From contig JAIOYV010000009.1 of the NCBI GenBank assembly GCA_021740905.1, forward strand, positions 1-64,000: a DNA stretch of 64,000 bases, given 5' to 3'. This document shows positions 43,801-51,860 of this stretch, piece by piece; positions within the stretch are counted from its first letter, which is position 1, and each line of letters opens with the position of its first letter. The notes under the pieces are model-generated. The model was given only the letters and a program-made list of their open reading frames with translations, was not told the DNA's origin and made no database searches. The position numbers and the translations under genes are program-made. This DNA is from Bacteroidales bacterium (GTDB taxonomy: Bacteria > Bacteroidota > Bacteroidia > Bacteroidales > M50B96).

Positions 43801-46130
43801 TTACTTATGTGCAGGTTGTGCAAACTACCGGTACCACTTAGGTTTTGAGTGGCTGTGGTGTTGGTCATACGGATGTAGCAATTTCCGTCCATATCGACAT
43901 CGTTGGAGATGACATTCCCTTTTACATCAATGCCATCGTTATCGCTTGTAGCAATTGATTCATTTATAGTTGTGGCATTCTGAATCAACAAATCATTGTT
44001 CACCATTAGGTTTTGATCGTAAACAGTCAGGCTGATACCCCCGTCAACTTTTACATTGTCAACACTTCCTGAGTAATAAACCCGCCCAACATTGTCATTA
44101 AATATGAGGTAACTTCCATTGGTGTTTTCAATCCTGGGGCCAGGGCCGCGTAATTCAAAGTATCCATTGGCATCCATTTTTAAGGTAAAATCGGATGGTA
44201 CAACCACATTATGTGTACCCTTGTCGACATACAAAAGGTGCAAAGCACCGGTACCGCTCAACGTCTGGCTGGCTGTGGTATTTGTCATACGGATAAAGGC
44301 CGATCCCTGAATACTTGCATCATTCGACATCACATTACCTTTTACATCAATACCATCGTAAGTACCCATCGCTGCATCTTTATTAATTGCCGCTACACTG
44401 GTTATGGTAAGGTCGTTGTTTACAACCAAATTCTGGTTTTCTATGTTGATGTTTGAGCCAGTATTAATTTCAAGGTTGTCGATATTTCCTGAAAAATCGA
44501 CAGTCCCCGCATCATAGAACACAAGTTTGCTGCCCCCCGTACATTCAATCCTTGGTCCTGTGCCGGTAAGCGAAAAGGACCCATTCCAATATTTATTTAA
44601 ATTCATATCGGTAGAAAGGATTACATTAAATGTACCTTTGCTAATGTAAAAATTGTGCAAACTACCTGTGCCACTTAGGTTTTGTGTGGCTGTGGTGTTG
44701 GTCATACGGATGTAACAGTTCCCGTCCATATCGGCATCGTTTGAGATTACATCCCCTTTTACATCTATCCCGTCATTATCATTTGTAGCAATTGATTCGT
44801 TTATCGTAGTCGCATTCTGGATCAGCAAATCGTTGTTCACCTGTAAGTTCTGATCATAAACTGTCAGGCTTATACCTCCGTCAATCTTTACGTTGTCGAT
44901 AGTTCCGGAATAATACACACGTCCTGTATTGTCATTAAAAATAAGGTAACTCCCATTCGTGTTTTCAATCCTTGGGCCAGGACCATGCAATTCAAAATAG
45001 CCATTGGCATCCATTTTTAAAGTAAAATCGGAAGGTACTACCACATTGTGTGTACCCTTGTCGACATACAAAAGGTGCAAGGCACCGGTACCACTGAGAG
45101 TCTGGCTGGCCGTAGTGTTTGTCATCCGGATAAAGGCCGATCCGAGAAGGCTTGCATCATTCGATGTCACATTTCCTTTTACATCAATGCCATCGTTGTC
45201 GTTTACAGCAATTGATTCGTTTATAGTTGTGACATTCTGAATCAACAAATCGTTGTTCACCATAAGGTTTTGATCGTAAATAGTCAGGCTGATACCTCCG
45301 TCAATCTTTAGGTTGTCGATAGTCCCGGAGTAATATACCCCTCCTACATTGTCATTAAATATGAGGTAACTTCCATTGGTGTTTTCGATCCTGGGGCCAG
45401 GTCCTCGTAATTCAAAGGCTCCATTGGCACTCATCTTTAAAGTGAAATCGGAAGGTACAACCACATTGTGTGTACCCTTGTCGACATACAATTTGTGCAG
45501 GACGCCGGTACCACTGAGGGTCTGGCTGGCCGTAGTGTTTGTCATCCGGATAAAGGCCGATCCGAGAAGGCTTGCATCATTCGATGTCACATTTCCTTTT
45601 ACATCAATGCCATCGTTGTCGTTTGTGGCAATATTTTCGTTGATGGCCGACACATTGCTATTAATCAGCAAATCGTTGTTCACTGTCAGGTTTTGACCAG
45701 AAATTGTAATACTTCCAAGGCTTATGGAAAGGTCGTACAAAGCGGACATGCTGTTCACAGTTACGTTCCCGTTTAGGACAACTGATCCTGTTCCAGCATT
45801 AAAGCCGGTGATACTGGCCACACTAAAACCACTGGTTACAGTGAGGGCGTTGGTGCCCAGGCTTACTACACCAGTGTAAAGTACATCAACGGTGAAGCTT
45901 TTAATACCATAGTTCCCATCAATACTACAATTAGCCACCGATGTAGCATCGAACACCACATCATCGGCAGTGCCAGGTAGAACATCGCCCGACCAGTTTG
46001 TGGGCGTGCTCCAGAGTCCGTCTCCACTGCTATTGTCCCAGGCAATGGTTGCCGCATTGGCAGATATGCCAAGGGCCCAAATCACACCAAGTAGAAGCAC
46101 AAACCGGAATAAGTAATTTTTCGTTTTCAT
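37815..46130 (-). CDS. Giant T9SS-exported surface protein with beta-helix, HYR and LamG domains
   Basis: About 2,771 residues. The ATG at 46130 gives a signal peptide ending in ANAA. Residues about 163-860 hold five tandem ~140-residue repeats in the order A-A-B-A-B, which look like a beta-solenoid (GIDVKGNVTSNDASLLGSA, then GPGPRIENTNGSYLIFND). From about 1,090 come hyalin-like HYR domains (PTAVCQDIIVQLD; TGTTSDPLTYTTQG). Three of the AVCQ/AICQ domains contain an inserted domain in the same loop: two LamG-like (about 1217-1443 and 1595-1817) and one different beta domain (about 1970-2117). A fourth is intact. The last ~85 residues are a type A T9SS sorting domain (EVFNAIGQRLIYQQ ... TYNGTTISKKVLNN). 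The protein is probably an adhesin or a surface-layer scaffold. Confidence 0.85.
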   Translation of the reverse strand: MKTKNYLFRFVLLLGVIWALGISANAATIAWDNSSGDGLWSTPTNWSGDVLPGTADDVVFDATSVANCSIDGNYGIKSFTVDVLYTGVVSLGTNALTVTSGFSVASITGFNAGTGSVVLNGNVTVNSMSALYDLSISLGSITISGQNLTVNNDLLINSNVSAINENIATNDNDGIDVKGNVTSNDASLLGSAFIRMTNTTASQTLSGTGVLHKLYVDKGTHNVVVPSDFTLKMSANGAFELRGPGPRIENTNGSYLIFNDNVGGVYYSGTIDNLKIDGGISLTIYDQNLMVNNDLLIQNVTTINESIAVNDNDGIDVKGNVTSNDASLLGSAFIRMTNTTASQTLSGTGALHLLYVDKGTHNVVVPSDFTLKMDANGYFELHGPGPRIENTNGSYLIFNDNTGRVYYSGTIDNVKIDGGISLTVYDQNLQVNNDLLIQNATTINESIATNDNDGIDVKGDVISNDADMDGNCYIRMTNTTATQNLSGTGSLHNFYISKGTFNVILSTDMNLNKYWNGSFSLTGTGPRIECTGGSKLVFYDAGTVDFSGNIDNLEINTGSNINIENQNLVVNNDLTITSVAAINKDAAMGTYDGIDVKGNVMSNDASIQGSAFIRMTNTTASQTLSGTGALHLLYVDKGTHNVVVPSDFTLKMDANGYFELRGPGPRIENTNGSYLIFNDNVGRVYYSGSVDNVKVDGGISLTVYDQNLMVNNDLLIQNATTINESIATSDNDGIDVKGNVISNDVDMDGNCYIRMTNTTATQNLSGTGSLHNLHISKGTFNVILSTDMNLNKYWNGAFSLTGTGPRIECPGGSKLVFNDAGTVDFSGSIDNLEINTGSNITLQNQNLVVNSNLTITSVAAINKDAAMGTYGGIEVHGDVTSTDNNINGTAYIILGGSANGSYTGPAAGSQWYLAINKTDNSYTANIANNETFKRVDIINGTFINDITLSVTSGLYVEGGLLKGSGSINGNVTANGGILNPGASPGCLTINGNYNLAGGATLYTEIDGSTVCTDYDQLIVNGTITLAGFLDGLASVSPVGDIVILNNDGTDVISGNFNGQAEGSFVTMGIAQFQITYTGGDGNDVALTLSNTLPVADCQPVTVSTNNNCEGAAVATDFNLNSSDADSDPLTFSVLPAGPYPLGITNVTLIVSDGTGTDECTTSITVVDDVEPTAVCQDIIVQLDANGEASIVPSDINNGSSDNCGINTMSLSQTTFDCSDITGPPDFALEMDGSDDYIELGTGMNEGFSKITIEAWVKLAAGENLQSILIRGGNSHIGFAANGYFQLKDVNDDWIMTVYYANQITDTNWHHWTGVYDPSAGPTTQDQVKVYIDGSPIAYVVVRNTTGEPVGISNSTTNIGRTTWGVEHLNGTIDELRVWNVARSQTEIQASMNSVLNGNESGLVHYYSFDESTGTALTDLAGSSNGTLTNMAGTEWTNGVFANGNVVTLTVEDNSGNMATCASTITVEDNLAPIADLATLPTATGECDATITSAPTATDNCAGTITGTTTDPLTYTTQGNHTVTWTYDDGNGNTSTQTQTVVVDDVTPPNAVCQDLTVQLDGSGNATITAVQVDNGSSDACGPVSLSLDVTSFDCSDIQSGSSAPANNFALNFDGTNERVEIGNGILTGGSYTKEAWVNAQTTDCRNILSAANKHIFWIFNKLNGGHGTDYNLVEDNVNFSTNIWVHVALTYDAASNTLSMYKNGVLIAVNNNVPGYTDGGAFSIGGHGNTGCNWKGMIDEVRLWDYARTLSEIQSTQSTTLSGTESGLLAYYNFEDGSGSILSDITSNGHDGTLINMEPASDWVASTAPLTAGIGGGTSPSVVLTVTDVNGNSTTCTAIITVEDNLAPIPDVTILPTISEECSATLTAPTATDNCAGTVTGTTSDPLTYTVQGTYTVTWTYDDGNGNTSTQTQTVVVDDVTPPTAICQDVTVQLDASGNASITAAQIDNGSSDACGIASMSLDVTTFDCNDVSSPVVNGWGEVVVQYVGGSATYILTESSLINWSTWGGCSATQYISNTGLEGWTWNDNLPVGTVVTSVELRLSFDFSGTGAPMPYFFNGTSLGSTAGPNDGVNCASVMQTFNLSGSNYIVGGTNLFEWQLGAWTFVIMEGQLSGNNGVPLVLTVEDSNGNSSTCNAIVTVEDNLAPVADLATLPTITVECSATVSTTPTATDNCAGTITGTTSDPLTYTTQGTHTVTWTYDDGHGNTSTQTQTVVVDDVTPPTAICQNHTVELDFYGNASIVAADINNGSTDNCGIANLSLNNSSFDINDLGYNSVVLTITDYNGNSSTCSATVLVNANPNSNSLTFIHGLQVKPNTYIKVMEGTTLKLLTGDLVLRSDSSGDASLIDLGTVTCVNGATRVERFLSQGSWHFISSPIASATGAMLSGNFLQSYSEVTSIWTDITSPTYVLNPMQGYSTWAVGNDSTTLVFTGVSNTSTQTIGFTESSYGYNLVGNPYPSKLDWDAVTIPVELSGTIYLFDPAMGANGDYRYYINGGGVANTTSQYIASGQGFFINSIGGAGTLQFDNNARGVSDQPFYKSSTNNSMLLLKASGNGITTQTAIRFNLNATTQIDRLYDAKKIIPYSPDVPVIYSKCDNENMAINTLPSIAGNEIVPIYFEAGQSGTYQIHASEIESLDPQIPVYLEDEDLNYWQNLRINPEYSITYTTGAQRNLRIHFSMTTEIENAELDENNTVLCYSANGLIYVNFTQSGLFDGKFNAHIEVFNAIGQRLIYQQTSSLNNEIALHASQAIYLVKVTYNGTTISKKVLNN
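43551..45644. repeat. Five near-identical ~419-bp coding repeats (A-A-B-A-B)
   Basis: Inside the giant gene, five in-frame repeats of about 140 codons follow each other. Type A units are close to identical to each other over long stretches, as are the two type B units, while A and B differ. A2-B1 and A3-B2 look like a duplicated two-unit block. This layout favours recombination and copy-number change. Confidence 0.85.
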
Positions 46131-46436
46131 ATTGAAATATTTAATTATTATTTTTTTATTGTCTAAAATCGCTGTCTCGAAAACTCTCTGATTCAACCAG
46201 GAATTCCTTCGTGTGCAAAGCTATTTTTCGATCCGTTAGCACACTAAATGATATGTTCCAAAATCACACTCGTATGTTCCAAAAGTGTGAAAAGCGAGTG
46301 TTTCTGGGTGTTTTTGGAGGGAACTAAAAGGAAGATTGCTGATAAATATGAATCTTACGAATAGTATCCTGTACTTGAATTTTGCCTATCTTGCCCTGCA
46401 AATTAATAGGTTTTACTGATAGGAGAAATATTCGAA
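46131..46436. promoter_or_regulatory. Divergent control region with 21-base-spaced direct repeat
   Basis: This gap drives two secreted-protein genes in opposite directions. TAGCTTTG on the minus strand (46223-46216) is a good -7 box for the giant gene. ATGTTCCAAAA occurs twice (46253-46263 and 46274-46284), exactly 21 bases apart, at about -43 to -74 from the expected start. Nearby, CACTCG and CGAGTG, and CACAC and GTGTG, pair as inverted repeats. For the plus-strand gene, TTTG (46381) and TAGGTTTT (46407) form a weak promoter. Confidence 0.5.
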
Positions 46437-47900
46437 ATGAAACGATTTATATTCTTGTTAAGCTTTATGTCCATAGCATTTTGGATTCAGTCTCAAACCA
46501 TTGTAGTCAACGAGTTCCTGGCATCGAACAATGCCGACATCAACGACAATTATGGTGAGTTTGAGGACTGGATCGAGATTTACAATCCATCCAGCACGCC
46601 TTATAATATTGGGGGTTTGTTTTTCACCGACAACCTTAGTGTTCCCCAGAAATACCAAATTCCGGTCGGTAACGATTCGACTATCATCCCGGCAGGTGGC
46701 TATCTTGTGCTTTTTGCCGATAACGACACGGAGCAAGGAGTTTTGCACCTTGATTTTAAACTATCGACCGGTGGTGAGCAAATCGGCATTTTCGATGGAC
46801 TGGGCAATCCCATCGACACACTTACTTACCCTCCCCAAAATACAGATGTTTCGTACGGAAGAAGCCCTGATGGTTCGGGCAACTGGGTGTATTTTGCACA
46901 AACCACACCGGGTGCTTCCAATCTTGTCAATTACCTGACTCCCTCGATAGTCTTGTATAATTTTCCACATACTTCGGGGTCGAATCTTGTTGTTGACATT
47001 ATGGCCAATATAAGCTGGACAGTAACCAACCCGGTAAGCTGGCTGAGTGTATCGCCCATGTCGGGTAGCAACAATGGCCAGATTACCATTTCGGTTACTG
47101 AAGCAAATCCAGATAATACAAGTCGAACAGGGGTTGTCACCTTAAGTGGCACTTTGGTAAACGACCAGGAAATTACCCTCGTGCAGTTTGGTTTGCCCGA
47201 TTTCCCCAATATTGTGATCAACGAGATAATGGCTGACAACACCATGACAGCTGCCGACAATCATGGTGAGTTTGAGGATTGGATCGAGATTTACAACCAG
47301 GGAACTAGCCCTGTCAATATTGGCAACCTCTATGTGACAGACAATTTAAGTGACCCCACAAAATATCAGATCCCAAACACATACCCCGATTCAACCACCA
47401 TTCCTCCGGGTGGTTTTCTTTTGCTTTGGGCCGACAACGACCCGGAACAGGGAGTCCTGCATCTCGAATTTGGCCTCAACAATGCCGGCGAGCAGGTGGG
47501 GATTTTCTACTCCCAATTTTCGCCCATCGATACTTTTTCGTACGGTCAGCAACAAGTCGACACATCGTATGGACGTGCCTGGGACGGTGCCAGTACCTGG
47601 ATGTTATTCTCGGAACCAACACCCGGTTATACGAATGCCATGTCCATTTCAGAGGTGGCGAAACATGCCATAAAATGTTATCCAAATCCTTGCAGCGATA
47701 GATTATGGTTCGATAGTGGAAATCCCGGGATAAGCGAGGTGTGGTTGTTTTCTTCGGAAGGCAAAGCTGAAATCCAAAAATCTATCTATGGTGAGAAGAA
47801 CAGCTTGGATATTGGTTTCCTGCCTTCGGGTTTGTATTTTTTGAAACTGATTACGGATGATGGGGTCTATTTTCAAAAGATCATGAAAAACAAAAAGTAA
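46437..47900 (+). CDS. T9SS-exported protein with two lamin-tail domains
   Basis: A 487-residue secreted protein: a signal peptide ending near WIQSQ, a lamin-tail domain (about 22-158; VVNEFLASN, FEDWIEIYNPS), a BACON-like beta domain (about 165-245; WTVTNPVSWLSVSPMSG), a second lamin-tail domain (about 255-395; VINEIMADN, FEDWIEIYNQG) and a type A T9SS sorting domain (about 402-487; KCYPNPCSDRLWF, SGLYFLKLITDDG). Bacterial lamin-tail domains occur in surface proteins and some nucleases and probably bind. No nuclease is seen here. The two lamin-tail units are clear duplicates. It is divergent from the giant surface protein and may share its control region. Confidence 0.85.
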   Translation: MKRFIFLLSFMSIAFWIQSQTIVVNEFLASNNADINDNYGEFEDWIEIYNPSSTPYNIGGLFFTDNLSVPQKYQIPVGNDSTIIPAGGYLVLFADNDTEQGVLHLDFKLSTGGEQIGIFDGLGNPIDTLTYPPQNTDVSYGRSPDGSGNWVYFAQTTPGASNLVNYLTPSIVLYNFPHTSGSNLVVDIMANISWTVTNPVSWLSVSPMSGSNNGQITISVTEANPDNTSRTGVVTLSGTLVNDQEITLVQFGLPDFPNIVINEIMADNTMTAADNHGEFEDWIEIYNQGTSPVNIGNLYVTDNLSDPTKYQIPNTYPDSTTIPPGGFLLLWADNDPEQGVLHLEFGLNNAGEQVGIFYSQFSPIDTFSYGQQQVDTSYGRAWDGASTWMLFSEPTPGYTNAMSISEVAKHAIKCYPNPCSDRLWFDSGNPGISEVWLFSSEGKAEIQKSIYGEKNSLDIGFLPSGLYFLKLITDDGVYFQKIMKNKK

Positions 47901-47947
47901 GAACGCGACAATATCTCAATCCCGAAAAATCATAAAAAACATAAGGG

Positions 47948-48043
47948 AACCACTGAGGCACTGAGGCCACTAAGGTACACTAAGAGCTAATTGAAACGAC
48001 TATTTTCTGAATACATATTAGTGTCCTCTGGGTCTTAGTGGTT
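47948..48043. repeat. Large imperfect inverted repeat
   Basis: AACCACTGAGGCACTGAGGC at the left and CCTCTGGGTCTTAGTGGTTA at the right pair imperfectly over about 35 bases each. It lies between the lamin-tail gene and dnaN, a form of dispersed palindrome common in this phylum. The rest of 47901-48180 shows no gene. Confidence 0.6.
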
Positions 48044-48180
48044 AAAATCAATAACAAAGGCCTTCTGCTAATTTTTTTGCATTTACTTTGCACCCCTAAA
48101 TATGAAAGATTTTTCGTATGTTTGTTTGCGAAAAACAAAGATGTTAAACGATTAATAATTAACCAATAAATATAAAACAG

Positions 48181-49311
48181 ATGAAATTTGTAATTTCCAG
48201 TGGCGAATTGTTCAAGCACCTGCAAGCCATAGGTAAAGTAATAAGTTCGAAAAACACTTTGCCAATCCTCGATAACTATCTGTTTCAATTGGAAGAGAAT
48301 GTTTTGACCATTACAGCTTCCGATCTTGAAACAACACTGATCACAACCATGATGCTAGAAGAACCCGTAGGTAGTGGAAGTATTGCCCTGGATGCAAAAC
48401 GGTTGAACGAGATTCTGAAAGAATTTCCTGAGCAACCACTCACTTTTGAGATAAACAACGACAACTTTAAAGTAGAATTGAAGTCGGACAAAGGGGAATA
48501 TGCCATTATGGGCCAAAACGCCGAAGACTTTCCTCAGCTGCCCGACGTAAACGAAGAGAAGGCTTTTAGGGCTAACCTGAGTAGCGATGTGCTGAACCAA
48601 GGGGTAAGCAAAACCTTGTTTGCTACTGCCGACGATGAACTTCGCCCCGTAATGAATGGTATCTTTATTGAAATATCCAGCGACAATGTGATTTTTGTGG
48701 CTTCCGATTCGCACAAACTGGTTCGCTATACACGCACCGATTTTACTGCCGATGCGAGTGCGTCGCTAATCCTTCCGAAAAAACCAGCTTCGCTTCTACG
48801 GAACATCATCCCAAAAGAAGCAGGCACGGTGGAATTCGAATTCGACGATAAAAATGCTTTTTTCACAATGAGTGGTTACAAGTTGATTTGCCGCCTGACC
48901 GAAGGAAAATACCCAAGCTACAATTCGGTGATCCCAAGCGATAACCCAAATAAATTAATTATCGACAGGCTTGAGTTTTACAATTGCCTAAAAAGGGTAT
49001 CGGTGTTTTCGAACCAAGCCAGTTATTTGATTAAAGTGGCTGTTTCGAACAATCAGGTTATCGTGTCGGCGCAGGATATCGACTATTCCATCTCGGGTGT
49101 CGAAACCTTGCCTTGCCAGTACGACGGAGATGATATGGAAATAGGTTTCAAATCGATTTTCCTGATCGAAATCCTGGCCAATCTTTCAACTCCCGACATT
49201 ATACTCGAAATGTCCGATCCATCGAGGGCCGGTTTATTGTTCCCATTCGAGGGCGAAAACGAGAACGAAGATGTACTAATGTTGATAATGCCAATGATGA
49301 TCAATAACTAA
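48181..49311 (+). CDS. dnaN: DNA polymerase III beta subunit (sliding clamp)
   Basis: A 376-residue clamp starting MKFVISSGELFKHLQAIGKV with three DNA-clamp folds and the C-terminal MLIMPMMINN, which is the hydrophobic tail of the ligand-binding groove. As a dimer it encircles DNA and tethers replication and repair proteins. Both translesion polymerases in this window carry likely clamp-binding motifs (QLNLF in DinB, QFDLL in the alternative alpha subunit). It is not next to dnaA, and is followed by a terminator and a DEDDh exonuclease. Confidence 0.97.
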   Translation: MKFVISSGELFKHLQAIGKVISSKNTLPILDNYLFQLEENVLTITASDLETTLITTMMLEEPVGSGSIALDAKRLNEILKEFPEQPLTFEINNDNFKVELKSDKGEYAIMGQNAEDFPQLPDVNEEKAFRANLSSDVLNQGVSKTLFATADDELRPVMNGIFIEISSDNVIFVASDSHKLVRYTRTDFTADASASLILPKKPASLLRNIIPKEAGTVEFEFDDKNAFFTMSGYKLICRLTEGKYPSYNSVIPSDNPNKLIIDRLEFYNCLKRVSVFSNQASYLIKVAVSNNQVIVSAQDIDYSISGVETLPCQYDGDDMEIGFKSIFLIEILANLSTPDIILEMSDPSRAGLLFPFEGENENEDVLMLIMPMMINN

Positions 49312-49344
49312 TTTTTTGTGTGAAAACGCAAAATCAAAATTTTA

Positions 49345-49374
49345 ACTGCCGGGTAAAATCCGGCAATTTTTTTT
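49345..49374 (+). terminator. Terminator after dnaN
   Basis: The stem TGCCGG/CCGGCA with a GTAAAAT loop is followed by eight Ts, between the clamp and the exonuclease gene. It may be leaky, because the next ATG follows at once. Confidence 0.85.
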
Positions 49375-49380
49375 AATAAT

Positions 49381-50151
49381 ATGGATCTTAACCTAAAGAA
49401 GCCTTTAGCATTTTTCGATCTTGAAACCACCGGAATAAATATTGTGAGCGACCGTATCGTGGAAATTTCCATTTTAAAGGTGCACCCGAATGGCAATCAG
49501 GAAACAAAAACCTACAGGGTAAACCCAACTGTTCCAATTCCTGATAAAGTTTCCAAAATACATGGTATCTATGATCAGGATGTGGCAGACAAACCGCCTT
49601 TCAAGGATATTGCCCGTGAAATTGCCGCCTTTCTCGATGGTTGCGATTTGGCCGGGTACAACTCGAATATGTTCGACGTTCCACTTCTGGCCGAGGAGTT
49701 CATCCGGGCCGAAGTAGATTTCGACATGAAAAAGCGCAGGCTGGTCGATGTACAGGTCATTTTTCATAAAATGGAACAACGCACCCTGGGCGCAGCCTAT
49801 CAGTTTTTCTGTGGAAAAAGCCTCGAAAATGCCCACTCGGCCGAGGCCGATACCACAGCTACATTCGAGGTGTTGAAAGCCCAGCTCGACCGTTACGAAA
49901 ACCTGCAAAACGACATGGATTACCTGGCCGGGTTTTCGAGCCATAACAAGAATGCAGACTTTGCAGGCCGTATTGTTTTCAACAGCAAAGGCGAAGAGAT
50001 TATTAATTTTGGAAAGCATAAAGGCAAAAAAGTGGAAGAGGTTTTCGAAAAAGAACCCAGCTATTACAACTGGATGATGGAAGGGGATTTTCCTCTTTAC
50101 ACCAAAAAAGTATTGACCAGCATAAAATTGAGGAAGTTTAATCAGAAGTAG
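49381..50151 (+). CDS. DnaQ-like 3'-5' exonuclease (DEDDh)
   Basis: A 256-residue protein. The DEDDh exonuclease domain (about 8-175) has D13 and E15 in FFDLETTG, D99 in NSNMFDVPLL, and H152 and D157 in HSAEAD. This is the epsilon proofreading or RNase T fold. The C-terminal 60 residues (IINFGKHKGKKVEEV, EPSYYNWMM) form a small extra domain seen in some exonucleases of this phylum. It may proofread for the polymerase or act in repair. Its place right behind dnaN fits either. Confidence 0.88.
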   Translation: MDLNLKKPLAFFDLETTGINIVSDRIVEISILKVHPNGNQETKTYRVNPTVPIPDKVSKIHGIYDQDVADKPPFKDIAREIAAFLDGCDLAGYNSNMFDVPLLAEEFIRAEVDFDMKKRRLVDVQVIFHKMEQRTLGAAYQFFCGKSLENAHSAEADTTATFEVLKAQLDRYENLQNDMDYLAGFSSHNKNADFAGRIVFNSKGEEIINFGKHKGKKVEEVFEKEPSYYNWMMEGDFPLYTKKVLTSIKLRKFNQK

Positions 50152-50185
50152 TACTTTTGAAAAGAAATAATTAATAAATGAAAAT

Positions 50186-51055
50186 ATGAAAACAAATACC
50201 ATACTTTTAGTACTGACAGCTATGCTTTCATTTGCATTTAAAAGCGATAAACCTGCCTACATGCTTTATACAAAAGATGGCAAAGAGGTTAAATTTGAAA
50301 AAATGATCAATGAACTAAAAGATGCAGATGTGGTCTTTTTTGGCGAGCAACATAACAACCCTATTGCACACTGGCTGCAGTTCGAATTGACCAAATCACT
50401 TTATGACCTTAAAAAAGAAAAGTTACAGTTGGGAGCGGAAATGTTCGAAACAGACAACCAACTTATCCTCGACGAATACCTGGACGGAATTATCTCAGAA
50501 AAGAAATTTGAAGCCGAGGCTCGCTTGTGGCCAAATTATCAAACCGATTATAAGCCACTGGTCAATTTTGCAAAGGAACATCAACTTACATTTGTTGCTA
50601 GTAATATTCCAAGAAGATATGCTTCACTTGTTTTTACAGATGGTCTGGAAGGTCTTGATAAATTGAGCGACGAAGCAAAAAAGTATGTTGCAGAATTACC
50701 TATAAAGTATAACCCTGAACTTGATTGCTATAAAAACATGTTAGGGACTTCTGAATCTTCACCGATGCACCAATCTGACAACCTTCCAAAAGCACAAGCT
50801 GTGAAGGATGCTACTATGGCCCAATCTATATTAAAATACTGGAAGGATGGACAATTGTTTTTACATTTCAACGGATCCTATCATTCCGATAACCATGAAA
50901 GCATACTTTGGTATTTGAAGCAAGCAAACCCGAAGTTGAAAATTATGACCATTACTACTGTTGAACAGGAAAACGTCGAAGAACTTGCTGATGACGAAAA
51001 GGGCGTGGCCGATTATATCATTTGTGTCCCTGAAACTATGACAAAAACCCGATAG
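50186..51055 (+). CDS. ChaN/Tiki-type iron-heme binding family protein
   Basis: A 289-residue exported protein with a hydrophobic N-terminal segment (about 4-18) and the conserved ADVVFFGEQHNNPIAHWLQ (about 47-65) of the ChaN family. In Campylobacter, ChaN binds heme as a dimer; other relatives are metal-dependent proteases of the Tiki type. Histidines in HNNPIAH and in FNGSYHSDNHE (about 225-235) could bind metal or heme. No lipobox is obvious. It is transcribed downstream of the exonuclease but is probably unrelated to it. Confidence 0.82.
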   Translation: MKTNTILLVLTAMLSFAFKSDKPAYMLYTKDGKEVKFEKMINELKDADVVFFGEQHNNPIAHWLQFELTKSLYDLKKEKLQLGAEMFETDNQLILDEYLDGIISEKKFEAEARLWPNYQTDYKPLVNFAKEHQLTFVASNIPRRYASLVFTDGLEGLDKLSDEAKKYVAELPIKYNPELDCYKNMLGTSESSPMHQSDNLPKAQAVKDATMAQSILKYWKDGQLFLHFNGSYHSDNHESILWYLKQANPKLKIMTITTVEQENVEELADDEKGVADYIICVPETMTKTR

Positions 51056-51270
51056 ACCGGGATTCAACATAGATGAGTGAATGGGAATATTGAAATTTCA
51101 GGAATGAAAAAATATCATTGCTTCAGATTGGGAGATGGGCGTTTTCAGGAAAAACGAATTGCTAAATTTCTTTAATATCGAATTTGTGCGCCTTGCACCA
51201 TTCCATTATACATCAAACCTAGCCTCATAATGTGGATGTTATTCTATGCTGCATAAAACCACAATACAAT
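51056..51270. other. Intergenic, no gene seen
   Basis: About 215 bases of AT-rich sequence between the ChaN-like gene and the terminator at 51271. No ORF, repeat or RNA gene is recognised. Confidence 0.5.
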
Positions 51271-51307
51271 AAAAAAACTCCTTGGTAAATCCCAAGGAGT
51301 TTTTTTA
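51271..51307. terminator. Bidirectional terminator
   Basis: AAAAAAACTCCTTGG and CCAAGGAGTTTTTTT around a 6-base loop: a strong stem with A and T runs on both sides. It lies between the convergent ChaN-like and cytochrome genes and can stop both. Confidence 0.9.
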
Positions 51308-51329
51308 TTGTATTTAGTTTTTCTGTAAT

Positions 51330-51860
51330 CTATTTGCCAGCTGGATTTGGATGAGCAATTTTTTTGCTGTATTCAGCATAATTAAATGGCTTGTGAAAAG
51401 GATTCTTCTCATTGTGACATGATTCACACAACTTCTGATCAGGAACAATTAGCCCGTTTGCCAATGATTTTGCATGATCTTGCATAATCGCTTTGGATTT
51501 GTAAGCACTACCGGGACCATGACAGCTTTCGCATGATACGCCTTCATCACTTTTTACACCAATATTCTTACTTGCATCAATACTCCCGGCAGTAGAATGA
51601 CATTTGATACATTTAGCATCAGTTGTCGGATCTGCGATGCCATTTGCTTTGGCATACTCCATAGATTTTTCATTACTAAGGGATTTCATTGCATTCGCAT
51701 GAGGACCTTCTGCCCATTTTTTGTACTGTTCGCCTGTGGCTGCCTTGTTGTGGCACATTTTACATTTCGCAGCTCCAATGTACTCAAAGTCCTGCGCGAT
51801 TAAGGAACTTCCTGCAAAAATAACCAGGCCAATTACCAAGATTAAATTCTTTTTTAACAT
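51330..51860 (-). CDS. Tetraheme cytochrome c (c554-like)
   Basis: A 176-residue exported protein: a signal peptide ending near SLIAQ, then four CxxCH heme sites (CKMCH, CIKCH and two CESCH). The order and the spacing, with GPHANAM and ESCHGPGSAY, resemble cytochrome c554 and related small multiheme proteins. It would be soluble in the periplasm and carry electrons. The divergent neighbour is a membrane-bound 19-heme cytochrome, so this protein is a probable electron partner. A full search would be needed to settle the subfamily. Confidence 0.85.
   Translation of the reverse strand: MLKKNLILVIGLVIFAGSSLIAQDFEYIGAAKCKMCHNKAATGEQYKKWAEGPHANAMKSLSNEKSMEYAKANGIADPTTDAKCIKCHSTAGSIDASKNIGVKSDEGVSCESCHGPGSAYKSKAIMQDHAKSLANGLIVPDQKLCESCHNEKNPFHKPFNYAEYSKKIAHPNPAGK

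Noticed and set aside
37926-45776. Many plus-strand ORFs within the giant gene
   Set aside because: They recur with the same sequence because they are antisense to the coding repeats; none has its own start region or domain.
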